In this document: in pieces, positions 1 to 11,334 of the stretch
Numbering within the stretch: position 1 is the stretch's first letter
Layout: each line of letters opens with the position of its first letter
Assembly: GCA_035578175.1 (NCBI GenBank)
Contig: JAQMRL010000002.1
Span: 130,016,171 to 130,080,170, forward strand
Origin: Catonia carolina
Lineage: Eukaryota > Arthropoda > Insecta > Hemiptera > Achilidae
DNA: 64,000 nucleotides
Direction: 5' to 3'
Notes under the pieces: generated by a model
What the model saw: only the letters and a program-made list of their open reading frames with translations
Told to the model about the DNA's origin: nothing
The model's database searches: none
Translations under genes and position numbers: made by a program

Positions 1-1576
1 CCAAGAACCCGTTTTGTAATTTTGTTTTTATTAATTCTTTGAAGATGGTTCGTTCATATCTTGCGATATTAACTGAGTCGCTCATTTACATTTTTTTTGT
101 AGTCTGCAACTTTTTCTTTACGTCGCGATTTCGGATTTTATCCTCCCTCGTGCAATCCTTGACCCTTCATAAGAAACTATATACTCTTTCTGGAATTTAC
201 TCTTTTAAGGCTATATAAAAACAAGATAAATGCAATATCTCGGCCATTTTATGCGAGTAGAAAGATACAGCCTGTTTATTTATATTTTTACCGAGTGATG
301 ATGTCAACGTAAGCCTCGACTTGTGCTTAGATAATGATATGAGATGATATACAGATGAAAAAATGCTAAACCTGACAGGAAATCAAAGCCGAAACCCTGG
401 CATAAAAGCCAGATGCGCTGACCACCATGTCAACAGGTTGGAGTGATTGATTATAAAAAGAATACCGGGAATAGAAATCCGGGAAGACGACGAGCCTCAT
501 GGTTGAAGAAAGTAATAGAATGGTACAGCTGCTTCATTAGGAGAAGGAACTCCAAGAAAGACTTTCTACAAAATTCTTACATTCTCTTATAAATTTCCAA
601 TTTTATTATACATTCTACATGTTTCCCTAGATTTTCTTTTTCTTTTACTAATTCATTAAACCTTTTTCAACCGCTTTAGACCAAATTATTATATTTTCGA
701 AACTTCTTATTTTATTAAATATCTTTTGGTTTTGACATGTATGGGTGTGGGTCAATAAGCATAGTCGAAAAAAGGAAACCTGTCTACCTTGATCACGAAC
801 ACTGAGGTGATAAGTATGAATTTCTCAGACTTGTTCTCGAAGGAAAAGTAGAGAGTAGGCGCAGATAGATGATCATAGTTGAAAAGCATTAGAGACTGGA
901 CAAATATGAGAACGCACATTCTTTTTTCGTGATAAGATACCAATTACTTACCATAGTAGTAGCCAATCTTCATAAATGGATTTGGCACTCTAAGAAAATT
1001 AAATATCTATTGCGTGAGTCTTTTGCAATCCATTCTAAGAAAATATCCATAAAATGTCAATTTTTTCATCCAATTGTGTCAGTTATTTTCCCAATCTCAT
1101 ATAGTCCAGCCTCTCTTAGTTTGCTCCTAATGTAAACAAATAATGACGTCACTGAGCATGCCCATTGTATCAAAATGTGTACACGCTGATTAAAAAGTAA
1201 CACAAAATACTTTCAAAAGTATTTAAATACAAAATACTTTTAAAAGTTTTTTTTTATTGAAATTGTTAGGCCTACATCATATCATGACTGATGATGTTTT
1301 TAGTACTTTAAGTACTACTTATAATTTAAAAAATAGTTAACTTAATAGGAATAAAACATCCGTAAAGTCGCAGACTCTAGCGTGCACCCTGTAGTATCTG
1401 GCTTTTGTTTGTTGACAGTAGGAGCAAACTAAGAACGGCTGAACTGTAGCATGTTTTAGAAATACTGTATGTTAAAAATTCTTATTTGTAATTTTCTCTC
1501 TAATATTTCCTGGAAGAAAATTATAATATTTTTTTCCACGGAATTCAAAATTGATTTGCCCTGTAATCGTACTTTT
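1..1576. other. AT-rich intergenic DNA, no gene seen
   Basis: No ORF here has protein-like composition. The short open frames are chance products of AT-rich DNA. The segment holds a tRNA-like SINE fragment (345-435). It also holds a patch at about 1190-1330 with repeated AAATACTTT/AAGTACTT motifs of the kind often seen inside hAT-type nonautonomous elements, but I found no terminal repeats to support a call. Confidence 0.5.
345..435 (-). repeat. tRNA-derived SINE fragment (type E)
   Basis: On the minus strand the segment reads as a tRNA-like head. It has an A-box-like TGGTCAGCGCATCTGG and a degenerate B-box-like GGCTTTGATTTCC. The same layout recurs at 39686-39775 and 48905-49020. There is no intact acceptor stem, so it is a SINE relic and not a tRNA gene. 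Confidence 0.5.
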
Positions 1577-2545
1577 ACTTTCTCTTGCCCTGTTTGAATC
1601 TTGATTATTTTACATTTTTCGTGTATATACGATGGAATAGAAAGTATCGTTTGCATGTCGATTTTTCACCGGAAATACACGTTTTCAGATCCCTTGAAAC
1701 TAAAAACAACATGTTTTTAGTTAGCGATTGGTCTGTTTTGTATCTGTGCGTAAACAAAATATCTCAAGAACGTAATAGCGTACGAAGTTGAAACTTGGAA
1801 CTTTGTACGTTAGGTATCACTACGGACCCGACACCAGCATTTTGATCACAATCGTTCAACCGAAAGTAGCGTTTATTTGTGCAATATTTCAATTTTTTAC
1901 TCTTTTCTCAAAAACAGATCCTACGATTTATTTGAAAATCGCTTCATTTACTTCTTTATTTAATCTTTACAAGATAGGCTAAGCGCCATGTCCGCTGAAA
2001 TTTTTGGGGAGGTCGTAATCTTGAGGTAAAAAAGTTTTATTTTTAAGATTCTACCCTTAATATGCATTTTACGGCAAAAGTATATATAATTAAAGTTGTA
2101 GAGCTTTAAAAACTACAACTTTCATCTCAAACATATTATTGATTTTCTGTATTTGCTCATCAAAACTGGTACAAAAAATGATTTTTTATTTTGCGATCTT
2201 AGTATGCATTTTACGACAAAGTTGTATATAAAATTACAGGAAATTAAAAAACCTACATCTTTTACTTCAAGCATTTCTTCAACAGAGCTTAGTTTACCGA
2301 CAATTAATGATTTCCCGTATTTTTAAGTCAAACAGAGGTTGATTGTCATTTTCCATCATTCATTCATGATTAAAATTAGGTTTTTTGCGTCATTCACTCA
2401 TGATTAAAATTAGGTTATGTGATTCATTTTACATTGTTTACTTACATTATTTTACATTGTTTATAACATAGGTTATGTTTCTTATTTACACTGGCAAGGG
2501 AAAGTCTCGTATGAGTGTTTTGCATCAGATTTTTTAATTTTCTGT
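1577..2545 (+). repeat. Repeat family A, full-length-like copy
   Basis: The copy starts at CTTTCTCTTGCCC (1578) and near its end has the inverted form GGCAAGGGAAAG (2493-2504), followed by a conserved tail ending in a T-run. Inside are two tandemly arranged related units, each running from a GAT(C/T)-TTAGTATGCATTTTA-type motif to a GATTTTC-GTATTT motif, with self-complementary TTGTAG...CTACAA stretches. About a dozen related copies lie in this window in both orientations. No coding capacity is visible. It is probably a nonautonomous mobile element of unknown class. Confidence 0.7.
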
Positions 2546-3575
2546 AACAGGCCGGCGACTGCCCTTTTGTTTCTTTCTGGTTGGATAAGGGAGTGTAAAC
2601 AATTGCCTTAATTAGATGTAACATTACAGATTCAATGTAGCTATAAAGATTGAACCAACAACATTTTTTTATAAAATACGTTCCACATAGAATCACTATG
2701 TTTGTTTAAGCGATACATCCTTTTTTCAACATGGGTTTAACAGATAGCACATATCAATATTTCATGAAATGATGATAATTTTTTCTAATAATTGTCGATA
2801 CGATCAATCAAATCAGAACACAAATAGAAAAGGGTTCAACATCCTCTCCATCAGAGTTCAAAATAGAGATAGCACGAAAGGCAAAAAGAAAGAGAGGGAA
2901 TTACCAGAACAGAGCAGACACAGATAACACGAAAGGAGTCATAGCAACCAACGACACAGAGTTTCTCTCCAAACGCGGAAGGTGGAAGGTGATTCGGCGC
3001 AGTGTTATCACCGTGCCGTAATACCACTTCAAACAAACTAAGCGCACCTGTAACTTCGACATGCCGCACCAGTTCAAACACGTGTAAAACAAAAGAATAA
3101 ATACTGTATTACAGCTACCGAACATCATCCGAAATAGTAATATTAAATCAAGTAACGCAACCCTGTATATCCGACACATTATACATATTCCACAATATTA
3201 CATTATCTCACCGGCCTATTTATTCAAAAGAGGTTAAATCAAATCCACTGGACCGGCAAATACTCATCTTTCAAAGTAAACAATTCTGTTAGCCTGAACA
3301 CGCACTCTGATATGTGTAAATTTCCATACCAATCCTTCTCTCTACACACCTATTTTACATCACAACATTTAACATTAATTATAATGCACAGAAATATTAC
3401 AAAACTGTTATCCGGAAGTGAAACCCTCTTCAAATAAATCAGAGACACAAAACAGACAAAATATCCAAAATCGAAAGAAGAATAGGTAATTTATAACTTG
3501 ATAAATAAAACATATCAAATAGGAGACTGGTGCAACCAAATGACCAAATGAGATGGTTTACATACAGTCGATGTA
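2546..3575. other. Unassigned DNA, no gene seen
   Basis: Between about 2820 and 3180 the base composition is less AT-rich than the surroundings. No frame shows recognisable motifs or splice-bounded coding. It could be a decayed retroelement leading into the LINE fragment at 3576. Confidence 0.35.
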
Positions 3576-4064
3576 ATGATGAGAACCCCGCAAGATAGAT
3601 TGAATAGACAGATAAGAAAATACGTAAACTATGTAAATAGATTCTTAAAACATTATGTTTGGAGTATAGCATTATACGGGAGTGAAACGTGGGTGATAGG
3701 GGCTGTAGAAAAGAAGAGGATAGAAGCTTTTGAAATGTGGTGTTATAGGAAAATGTTAAAGATTAGGTGGGTGGACAAAATAAGTAATTTAGAGGTTCTT
3801 AGACGAGTGGATGAAAAAAGAAGTATATGGAAGGATCTTACCAGAAGGAGGGATAGGCTAGTGGGGCATATCTTAAGACATCCAGGTATTGGGCTATCAA
3901 TAATGGAGGGTAATATTGAGGGAGTAAATTGTAGGGTGAGGCAAAGTTTAGAATATGTAAAGCAAATTACAAAAGATGTAGGGTGTTACAGGTATGTAGA
4001 TATGAAACGACTTGCGCAAGATAGAACAGCTTGGAGAATTGCATCCAACCAGTCGAGAGACTGA
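3576..4064 (+). pseudogene. Non-LTR retrotransposon (LINE) 3' fragment, reverse transcriptase C-terminus
   Basis: The open stretch of 162 codons encodes the region downstream of the catalytic RT core. It has LYGSETW at about residue 54, then the KRIEAFEMWCYRKMLKI segment, RRRDRLVGHILRHPG, and a C-terminal RLAQDRTAWRIASNQSRD. This order is typical of the C-terminal domain of arthropod LINE ORF2 proteins. The endonuclease and the catalytic RT motifs are absent, so the copy is 5'-truncated, as usual for target-primed retrotransposition. The clade cannot be settled from this piece. Confidence 0.8.
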
Positions 4065-4212
4065 TAACAAAAAAATGGAAATAGAAAATACCGTCTATTT
4101 CTATTAAGGGAAGTCAAAGGAAACATGAAAAAATTGGATTTGACACTAGAGGATTTAACAGAAATCCAAGAAACTGAGAAAAATTTAAAGATTTCAACCA
4201 AGGAAATCATCA

Positions 4213-4490
4213 AATGTTTCAATCGGAAGTCGTAGTTTATATTCGTACAATTTTTCACTTTATTGCGATTTTCTTAAAAACAGCTTGTAAGATTTTTTTA
4301 AAAGTCCCCTTATTTACTACATTTTTTAATTTCTATAAAATAGAGTAATCGCCATTTCTGGTGAAATTCTCGGGAAGGCTGTGCTCTTGTGGTAATTTTT
4401 TTTAAAGTGTGGCCTTAATATGGATTTTAGGGCAAAAAAGTACATAATTAGAGTTGTACAACATTAAAAACCTACAGAATATTAAAAACC
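4213..4490 (+). repeat. Repeat family A, partial copy
   Basis: It matches the middle of family A, from the CGGAAGT-GTAGTTTAT segment through the GGCTGTGCTCTTGTGG segment to the first AAAACCTAC motif. Both terminal inverted segments are missing. It lies 150 bp after the LINE fragment. Confidence 0.6.
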
Positions 4491-5082
4491 TAGGATTGGT
4501 AAACAGGGACTTCTCAATTGCAGAAAGAAAAGCAAGATCTGATAGCATAAAAATAGTATTGGGAATCAAGAAAATTTAAAAATTCTAAATTTAAAAAACC
4601 AAAAACCATAATAAATTATTAAATTTATTAATTGAAAAAGGGGTATTTTCTGTTATCCCCCCCCCCCAGCGTAATTTTTGACATTTTGTGTATATTTTGT
4701 TGTAGGTATTCTTACAGTACTTTTAACGATAAGAACGGGAAAAATATTTATAAAAATTATACATCAATATTTTTCAAGTTAACGTTAAGGTTTTCGTCCT
4801 TTTTCAAGTTAACATTAAACTATTTATTGAAATCTTTAAATTAGTTAATAATATTTAATTTAATTATGGTTATGTTATGATAAATTAATTGAATGATTAA
4901 TTTATATAATAACATGTACTCAATGAGTTGATCTTTTATTTTTACTCACAATAACAATATTGAGAAAAAAACAATTTATCCTACCTTTATTTAACCTTAA
5001 CACAATATTGCTGTAGGATTTAAAATAATATTTTTCCGTTTTTATCGTTAAAAATACTGTTAGGTTGCATACGAAATATTAA
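4491..5082. other. AT-rich DNA with a C-run
   Basis: No gene seen. It contains an 11-base C homopolymer near 4658-4668 and strongly AT-rich sequence. Short duplicated AGTTAACRTTAA motifs occur at about 4779-4813. Confidence 0.4.
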
Positions 5083-6006
5083 AAAATCTGGTGTGAAACA
5101 CTCACACAACTTTCTCTTACCAATGCAAATAATTAACAATAAACCACCTAACAATATTAATAAAACATTAGAAATAAACGACAAACTAACCTCAATAAAC
5201 ATAACCTTTTTAATCATGTGTGAAGACGCAAAATGAAAATCGAACTCAGTTTGCCTTAAAAATAAGGAAAATCACTCTTTCACGCTAAACTAGGCTCTGT
5301 AAAGAAAAATGCTCTGAATAAAAGTTTTAGATCTTTTAATTTTCTATAAATTCGATTATATACAATTTTGTCATAAAATGCATACTAGGGCCGAAATCTT
5401 AAAAAAATCGATTTTTCACACGTTTTCGTGAGAAAAAAACAGAAAATCGCTAACTACCGATAAACTAAGCGTTATACAAAAAAATGTTTGAAAGAAGAGT
5501 TGTAAGTTTTTAAATTCTCTACAACTTTTATTATACAAGTTTTTGCGCTAAAATTTATAATGAAGCCGTAATCTTAAAAAAAACCATTTCTTTACGTGAA
5601 AACAGCCTCACCGAGAATTTCAGCAAACATGACGCCTACCCTATCTTGTAGAGCATAAAAAATTTAGTAAATGAGGCGATTTTTAAAAAAATCGTAGGAC
5701 CAGTTTTTGAGAAAATCGCAAAAAAGTGAAAAATTACACGAATAAACTACTACTTCAGGTTGACCGATTTTGATGAAAATGTTCGTGTCGGGTCCGGTAG
5801 TGGTATGTAACTTAAGTTTCAAGTTTGTACGACATTCCGTTCTTGAGATATTCTGTTCACACATATACACACAGACCAATTGCTAAAAACATGTTTTCTG
5901 GGTTCGGGGGGTCTGAAAACGTGTAGATCCGGTGAAAACTCGATTTAGAAAAATCGATATGAAAACAATACTTTCCTTCCTATATATTCATATAGGCAAG
6001 AGAAAA
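5083..6006 (-). repeat. Repeat family A, full-length-like copy (inverted)
   Basis: The copy enters with the conserved tail (TCTGGTGTGAAACACTCACA), the inverted segment ACTTTCTCTTACC, and both internal units with GAGTTGTAAGTTTTTAA-type palindromes. It leaves with CTTTCCTTCCTATATATTCA and GGCAAGAGAAA. Orientation is opposite to the copy at 1577. It is noncoding. Confidence 0.7.
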
Positions 6007-6204
6007 AATGTGAAAAATTATGGTGGGTAGGGAATAACAGAAAAGACCCGAAAAAAATATGTAAATAAGTAATGTAAAATAGGAAAAGTACAAAACAGTG
6101 TATTGGGTGCTCAGCCGGACCTTCGCACCATCTTCTTTAATGAATTGCTTCTCTGCAAGCAATCGCTAAAACACAAATATGGAAATATAGGCCAGAGATT
6201 TATG

Positions 6205-6459
6205 TGCGAGCTGTTTTTAAGAAAATCGCAAAAATGTGAAAATTTTCACGAAGAAACTACTACATTCGGTTGACCGATTTTGATGAAAATCTTCGTGTTG
6301 GGTCCCCTAGTGGTATCTAACTTAAGTTCCAAGTTTCAACATTAACTCCCAAAATAGGTTTCAGGGGCATGAAAAAGTATATTTCCGGGGAAAACTCGAT
6401 TTCGAAAAATCGACAAGAAAACAATACTTTCCTTTCCTATATATTCATTTAGGTGAAGA
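6205..6459 (-). repeat. Repeat family A, partial copy (5' part only)
   Basis: It matches only the 5' third of family A, from the AACTACTAC-TTCGGTTGACCGATTTTG segment to the terminal TATATATTCA and GAAGAGAAAGT. It lies 200 bp after a longer inverted copy and may be a local duplicate of it. Confidence 0.65.
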
Positions 6460-6599
6460 GAAAGTAGTAAATGATTTCTTTGTAAAGAAAACTGAACACT
6501 TGCAATTATTTGCACATAAACATGATTTGTAGTGTATTCAAAGAAGTATACTTAAATAAACAGTTAGTATTTCGATTACACTTTTTTAAAATTTATTTA

Positions 6600-6775
6600 A
6601 CATCGCATCAACTGTAAGGTCATTAGCGACGACGTTGAGGTGTAACTCTGCGTAATGAGGATGAAATGATTTTTTTATAACGTATTAAAATATGCCGTGC
6701 CTGAGTGGGATTCGAACCCAGGACCGCATGATGAGAGGCGAGCACGTTACCAACTACGCCAAAGCGGCCGGCATT
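6600..6775 (-). repeat. tRNA-derived SINE (type D)
   Basis: Read on the minus strand it starts with a tRNA-like head at 6775. It has an A-box-like TGGCGTAGTTGGTAACG and a clear B box, GGGTTCGAATCCC. A body containing ATTTCATCC leads to the tail. Relatives lie at 17510-17690 (+), 21893-22005 (-) and 27866-27985 (-). It is a SINE and not a tRNA gene: the head continues into a shared non-tRNA body and no acceptor stem closes. Confidence 0.7.
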
Positions 6776-6809
6776 ACATATTGTTTTTATAAATTTCTTA
6801 TTGTTTCAA

Positions 6810-6879
6810 GTTTAACAGGATTTTTCATTATCCGGATCGCTTTCGGTCCTAATTAGTCCGGATGAACGAGACAATACTG
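6810..6879. mobile_element. Solo end of a pogo/Tigger-type DNA transposon
   Basis: Read on the minus strand it begins CAGTATTGTCTCGTTCATCC next to a TA dinucleotide (6880-6881) and continues with two TCCGGA(T) motifs. This is the usual layout of pogo/Tigger terminal regions. The matching other end was not found in the window, so it is a broken copy. Confidence 0.5.
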
Positions 6880-6881
6880 TA

Positions 6882-7689
6882 ATTACTTTAATTCGTAACA
6901 GAATCTATAGAGAATTAATATCGGTATATTTTCTCATTTAATAAAAGTTAAATGAATAAATATTTAATAATTTTAGTCTTTAACGGTTTTTTAGGACGAT
7001 ACGCAAGAGGTGATAGGTGACAAGAGTTTTTGTTGATCAAGGACATCGTCTATCAGTCAGTCAAGTAAGTCAAGTCAGTCAGTCACACGTCACTGACTGC
7101 GTCATCTACTAATAAATGTACCGCATTATTATTCTATTCCTAGGAGTAGAAAACCTTATCATAGTCGTCTACATTTCTGAAGACTTCCCCTTCCCTAAAC
7201 TTCCTTCAATGCTGTTAAACTTAAATGGCTCCGTCGTCCTTCGTTGTCAAGAGAATCGATCGATTTGAACGAAGGCGTAGCCTCCGCTTAACCATATCCA
7301 TCCTTACGTTCATCCGTCCTGCAGCTAAGAATTTGGCACAAATTGAGAAGAGAAGGGAAAAGTAGTGAAGCAATGTCAAGTTAGGAAACAACGCAGATGC
7401 CAAGCTTCTACTAAATTACTTTTAAAAATTTGTACAACTTTTTACTTCGATTGGTTTTAATTAGTTTAATATGATTTGCGATCAATTAATACAATTAATT
7501 TATTTTATCCAGTAGCCGTAATTTTATTCATAATTCCTACAATAAACAATAAAACTGCAATTTTATTTATTTACTACGAAAATATTTGTACAGATTAATA
7601 GTAATTAAATAGGCTAATAGTATTATTAATAGGCCTACTTATTTTGTTAATCCGCCACCCAAAAGTAATTCGAAATGTTAAACTCTAAA
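6882..7689. other. Intergenic DNA, no gene seen
   Basis: It includes a short run of CAGTCAGT/AAGTCAGTC simple repeats at about 7055-7110. No protein-like ORF is seen. Confidence 0.4.
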
Positions 7690-7755
7690 CCTACTCAAAA
7701 TATATGAACTCTCAGCTAGTACTTACTAGCTGAGAGTTCATATATTTTGAGTAGG
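7690..7755. repeat. Perfect 32-bp inverted repeat (hairpin 1)
   Basis: The arms 7690-7721 and 7724-7755 are exact reverse complements, separated by only two bases (CT). The arm starts CCTACTCAAAATATATGAAC. Nothing else in the window matches it. It could form a cruciform, or a stem if transcribed. Confidence 0.9.
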
Positions 7756-7798
7756 TCACCGTTAGGTTCTTAAGAGAAACTTAAGAACCTAACGGTGA
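7756..7798. repeat. Perfect 19-bp inverted repeat (hairpin 2)
   Basis: The arms 7756-7774 (TCACCGTTAGGTTCTTAAG) and 7780-7798 are exact reverse complements around a 5-base loop (AGAAA). It abuts hairpin 1 with no spacer. Confidence 0.9.
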
Positions 7799-7825
7799 GT
7801 AATTTTTCAGTTATTTAATTTTATC

Positions 7826-8216
7826 TTGTTGTTTAGGTCATCAGCCGAAAGGCTGGTTTGAACCTGAAGAGGTTTTACTAAGTAAAACGAGGAATGAGGT
7901 GGTTTACCATGCCTTCCTCACTGAGTGGAAAAATATGCTTATCAGCATGCTGGGCCCTCTGAAAAGCACATATTTTTCACTCTACAAATGCCACCTTCAC
8001 TTCATTCACCACAGGGTCTGGCTCTATAATGAAATTCATTACTTTCAGAGGAGATATCTCTGTTTAGAGTCTTTTACACTTCTACCTCTTCTGTTCTTAA
8101 ATTATCCAGTCATTTTATTGGCTGACCATGTGATAAGAAACAGAACTATTTATTTTAGCCCTGCAACGAACAGATTGAATGTAAATAATTTGACATTCCA
8201 CCTGTCTGTTATGGGC
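7826..8216 (+). repeat. Repeat family B copy
   Basis: A roughly 390-bp dispersed repeat running from TTGTTGTTTAGGTCATCAGC to CCACCTGTCTGTTATGGGC. Other copies lie at 14709, 16847, 18646, 33097, 35541, 47028, 58818 and 59069. It has no tRNA promoter boxes and no conserved ORF. The reverse complement carries a GTGAGGAAGGCAATGGTAAA-type core shared by all copies. It is probably a SINE-like or nonautonomous element of unknown class. The ORF over this copy is not conserved between copies. Confidence 0.8.
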
Positions 8217-8452
8217 GTAATTTTATCTTAAGATGCAAAATCAAGAGTTAGATTGGATTTAACTAGTAAATCATTAAGGCAAATGCTCACTAGGTGATGA
8301 ACAGAAGAGGTCCAAGGAAACCCATTAATACCCGAAATAACTTTTTTTATTGAAAAACTTTGTCCTTCTTGAATACTACTCTATATATGCTATATATACA
8401 ATATATACTAAAATTTTCGGTGAAAAATTATTTTTAAGCCCTTTTTTCAGCT

Positions 8453-8526
8453 GTATGATTTATCATACGCTGGGCACTTAGGAGTATTCCATGAATTTTC
8501 TCTGGGTATGATAACTCATACGCTGG
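8453..8526. promoter_or_regulatory. Left subterminal palindromes of PBL1
   Basis: Two palindromes, GTATGATTTATCATAC (8453-8468) and GTATGATAACTCATAC (8506-8521), are each followed by GCTGGG. Equivalent blocks sit inverted near the other end (10931-10953, 11299-11314). Family precedent suggests transposase-binding sites; this is inference. Confidence 0.75.
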
Positions 8527-8648
8527 GAATAATCTATGTTACTGCAAAAAAACAACAAACAGTTCTTACATTGAATAAGATTTTTATTGATTACATGTTA
8601 CAATACTTTCAGGAGTAATGATAATTTTTGATAAAAAAATGATGAAAT

Positions 8649-11119
8649 TTACTTCGTATGATATTTTACAAAACAGCTTTCAGGATGCAAGCCTATATTA
8701 CATTTTACGCATCGAAATTTAGTACACTTTCCGCATGAACCACAGCGTCGTTGGGTGCTTTCCTTATCAACGAGGTGATTTAGCTTATCATATCGACATT
8801 CTTTCAGCACTTGAGAAATCTTCTTTGGTCTCACTCCTCTTGGTCTTTCTATGTCAGGTGCAGCAAGTAGTGCTAATGTAATACGCCGAGTAAAATCCAG
8901 AAGAGGCATGGTTTTATACAATTTCCTGTACAGGAGCCAAATATTGACAACTGATCCATTCAAGCAAAATCTAAATATTGGCCAATACCATTTTCTTGAA
9001 CGTATTCTTATACGATAGGTCCCTCTGTGCTGATCAAAAAGATCTACTCCTCCCATGCCTCTGTTATAATATTTTACAACAGTTGGCTGAACAACCGAGA
9101 TTCGTTTTTTGTCTTTGCTACTATATCTTGAACAAGACCCATGTGACAGAACGATATTGTCATCAGTCATATTTGTAGCCATTGTGACCTGACTGTTGTC
9201 TTGCCACTTCACCAGAGTTATCATTTTATCCTTGTCCTGGAGAACGTGGTAGGAGCCCCATGCTTCCTTTTTTAAGTTTTTTAATGGAGCTTTAAAAATT
9301 CTGTCTTCTCGAATTGTTCCTATAATATATATATCATTTTTTGTCATGGTTTCTAAAAGAGGCAAAGAATTAAAATAGTTGTCCACAAAAACAATACTTT
9401 TAGGTGGCACAAAGTTCAGACACAGTTTTTCTGTTACAGACGCTCCAAGAGTTTTTCCCTGACTACAATCTCCCTTGCCAGTGTATGGAGAAAACTGCAC
9501 CACATATCCTTCGGGGGAGGCCAAGCACCAAATTTTATACCCGTATCGGATAGGCTTACCTCTTATGTATTGTTTCATTGGGTTATGTCCTTAGTAGGGT
9601 TCCATTGCTTCATCGAGGGAGAAAGCACTGCCAAGTGGCTGTAATAAAGTTTTAAATTTATCATTCAAATGCGTTATTATTGGTCGAACTTTATACATTT
9701 TATCCGTTTGATCAATGCAGTCATTATCGTTAAAATGTAAAAATCTGTGAATTTCTTCGAAACGGTTTCTAGTCATTGATTTGGCAACCAAATGATTATA
9801 AACATCACTTTTAGTTTCCCAAAACATCCTTCGACACGGTAATTTGTTGTAACCTGACAGTATAAGTACACCAAAATAAATATATATCTCTTCAACAGAG
9901 AGCTGAAATGAATGAAATCCCTTGGACACAGCATACTTCACAGACTCTTTACATATATGTTCCATGATATCATCATTAAAAACTATTCTACATAAATCAA
10001 CAGGATTCAAATTGTTTTTCTGTATTTCAGAACAGAAATTAGGTATGCTTAAATATTTTTCTAGACATGTTTTCGACTGATTAGTACTTTCAGCTTTTAA
10101 CAGTTTTGATTCCCAGTGGTAGCTAACTGGATCGTTTCGCTTTCTCTTTCTGTTTGGAAATTTTGTAGGCCTAAGTTTATTTTGTTCATTTTCAATGGAA
10201 ATTATATTTTGTGGTTTCAGTGGTATCTCAGAAATTGGTGGCCTAGGAATTATCTCACATGTATGAGTTTCTTCGTTGTCTAGCGGGGTTTCCAACCGAT
10301 TATCTTCATATGGTAAAAGATCGCATTTCTGAGAAGTGGAAGATTCTTTACTTTTAGTTACTAACCTGATTTCTGCTCTTTCGCGTAGTACACCTTTACC
10401 TAAGCTCATGAACTCTGCAGTGCTTTCATCATCGCTTGGAGCATCATCACGGTCACTATCGTTTCCATCTGATGGTGGCATTAAAATTAAATCTATGTCC
10501 GTAGCTTTGTCCACTAGTTCTGTGATTTCTGTGTGGTCTTCAGAGTCAAGCTCCTCCGTAAGCCATGAAAGGATATCTTCAGCAGCTGCACTGAAAAGAA
10601 AAAGATTATAGATAAAACAAAAAATAAATTTGGTACTTTTAACACTAGCATTATAGTGTGGAATAATGTAAAATTTCTAAAGTAGGGATGAATTATAAGT
10701 AGAAAGGTGAAAATTGGTAGTGTCAGTATAATTTGTACAAACTATATTTTGGCACAACACTATATTTTGATATTAGAAAACAAAAGAAATACTCACATAT
10801 AAATAAATAATTAAAAAGACCTTTTACTGAACTACAATATTTTGAAAACTAGCTTTTGATTGAATCATGAACCATCAACAAATAAACAAAATAAGACTGC
10901 AATGTAATACGTAACAATGCACTCATTATCGCCCAGTGTATGATAAATCATACACAAATTTCAGAACAATGGTGTGTGTGTAAATACGGATGGAATTGTA
11001 ATTTTCTTTTTTTTTAAATATTAATTATGTACATCTGTAATTGGTGTTACAGCAAATTAGTTGATAAAGGTGCTTAAATTATAAAAATAACCAAAAAAGT
11101 ATACTAACCTCCTTGCCAT
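8649..11119 (-). pseudogene. piggyBac-like transposase, two exons, one in-frame stop
   Basis: Exon 1 (11119-11109, ATGGCAAGGAG) ends at a GTTAGT donor. Exon 2 begins at 10590 after TTCTTTTCAG and runs to the stop at 8649. The joined frame is exactly 651 codons and starts MARSAAAEDILSWL. An acidic N-terminus is followed by the DDE/DDD core: D330 (LDEAM), D407 (FVDNYFN) and D520 (GGVDLFDQ). The C-terminal cysteine-rich finger contains CGSCGKCTKFRCVKC. The only break is a TAA at codon 337 (9591-9593), just after DEAMEPY, where the family usually has lysine. One A-to-T change would explain it. The split into two ORFs is therefore recent decay, not two genes. Start and intron are inferred from frame continuity and consensus splice sites. 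Confidence 0.9.
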
Positions 11120-11314
11120 GTTAGCTTCACCAGAACGGCTTCACAAAATTCAATATGGCTCATTAACAGCTGTAAAGATGGTAAAATCAATGCTGCCAAC
11201 ATAAGAACTAATCTCTTCTGCATCAAACAAAGTATTATTTAAACTAATCAGATGAAAACTGACCGCATGACAATAAAATATGTTCGGTCATGTAAAGCGT
11301 ATGATTAATCATAC
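10931..11314. promoter_or_regulatory. Right subterminal palindromes of PBL1
   Basis: GCCCAGT plus GTATGATAAATCATAC (10938-10953) lies inside the transposase intron. A fully self-complementary GTATGATTAATCATAC lies at 11299-11314, only 16 bp from the right end. Their position overlaps the 5' leader of the transposase, so binding there could also dampen its transcription; this is inference. Confidence 0.7.
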
Positions 11315-11334
11315 GCCGAGCATTAATGGGTTAA

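Larger units (their letters stand above)
8321..11330 (-). mobile_element. Near-complete piggyBac-like element (PBL1)
   Basis: The ends are CCCATTAAT (8321-8329) and its inverse ATTAATGGG (11322-11330). TTAA follows directly at 11331-11334. The left flank reads GAAA, so the left target duplication appears mutated. Inside each end lie paired subterminal copies of a GTATGAT..ATCATAC palindrome joined to a GCTGGGC motif: 8453-8475, 8506-8526, 10931-10953 and 11299-11314. The 23-bp block 8453-8475 is inverted at 10931-10953 with one mismatch. The element carries one transposase gene on the minus strand with an intron. Known biology of the superfamily is TTAA-specific cut-and-paste. Confidence 0.93.

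Noticed and set aside
1140..1440. hAT-type MITE
   Set aside because: AAATACTTT-type motifs are present, but no matching inverted ends or 8-bp duplication were found.
6700..6775. Possible tRNA gene
   Set aside because: The A and B boxes are present, but the sequence continues into a SINE body repeated elsewhere and no acceptor stem closes.
7899..8231. 110-codon plus-strand frame
   Set aside because: It lies inside a family B copy and is not conserved as an open frame in the other copies.
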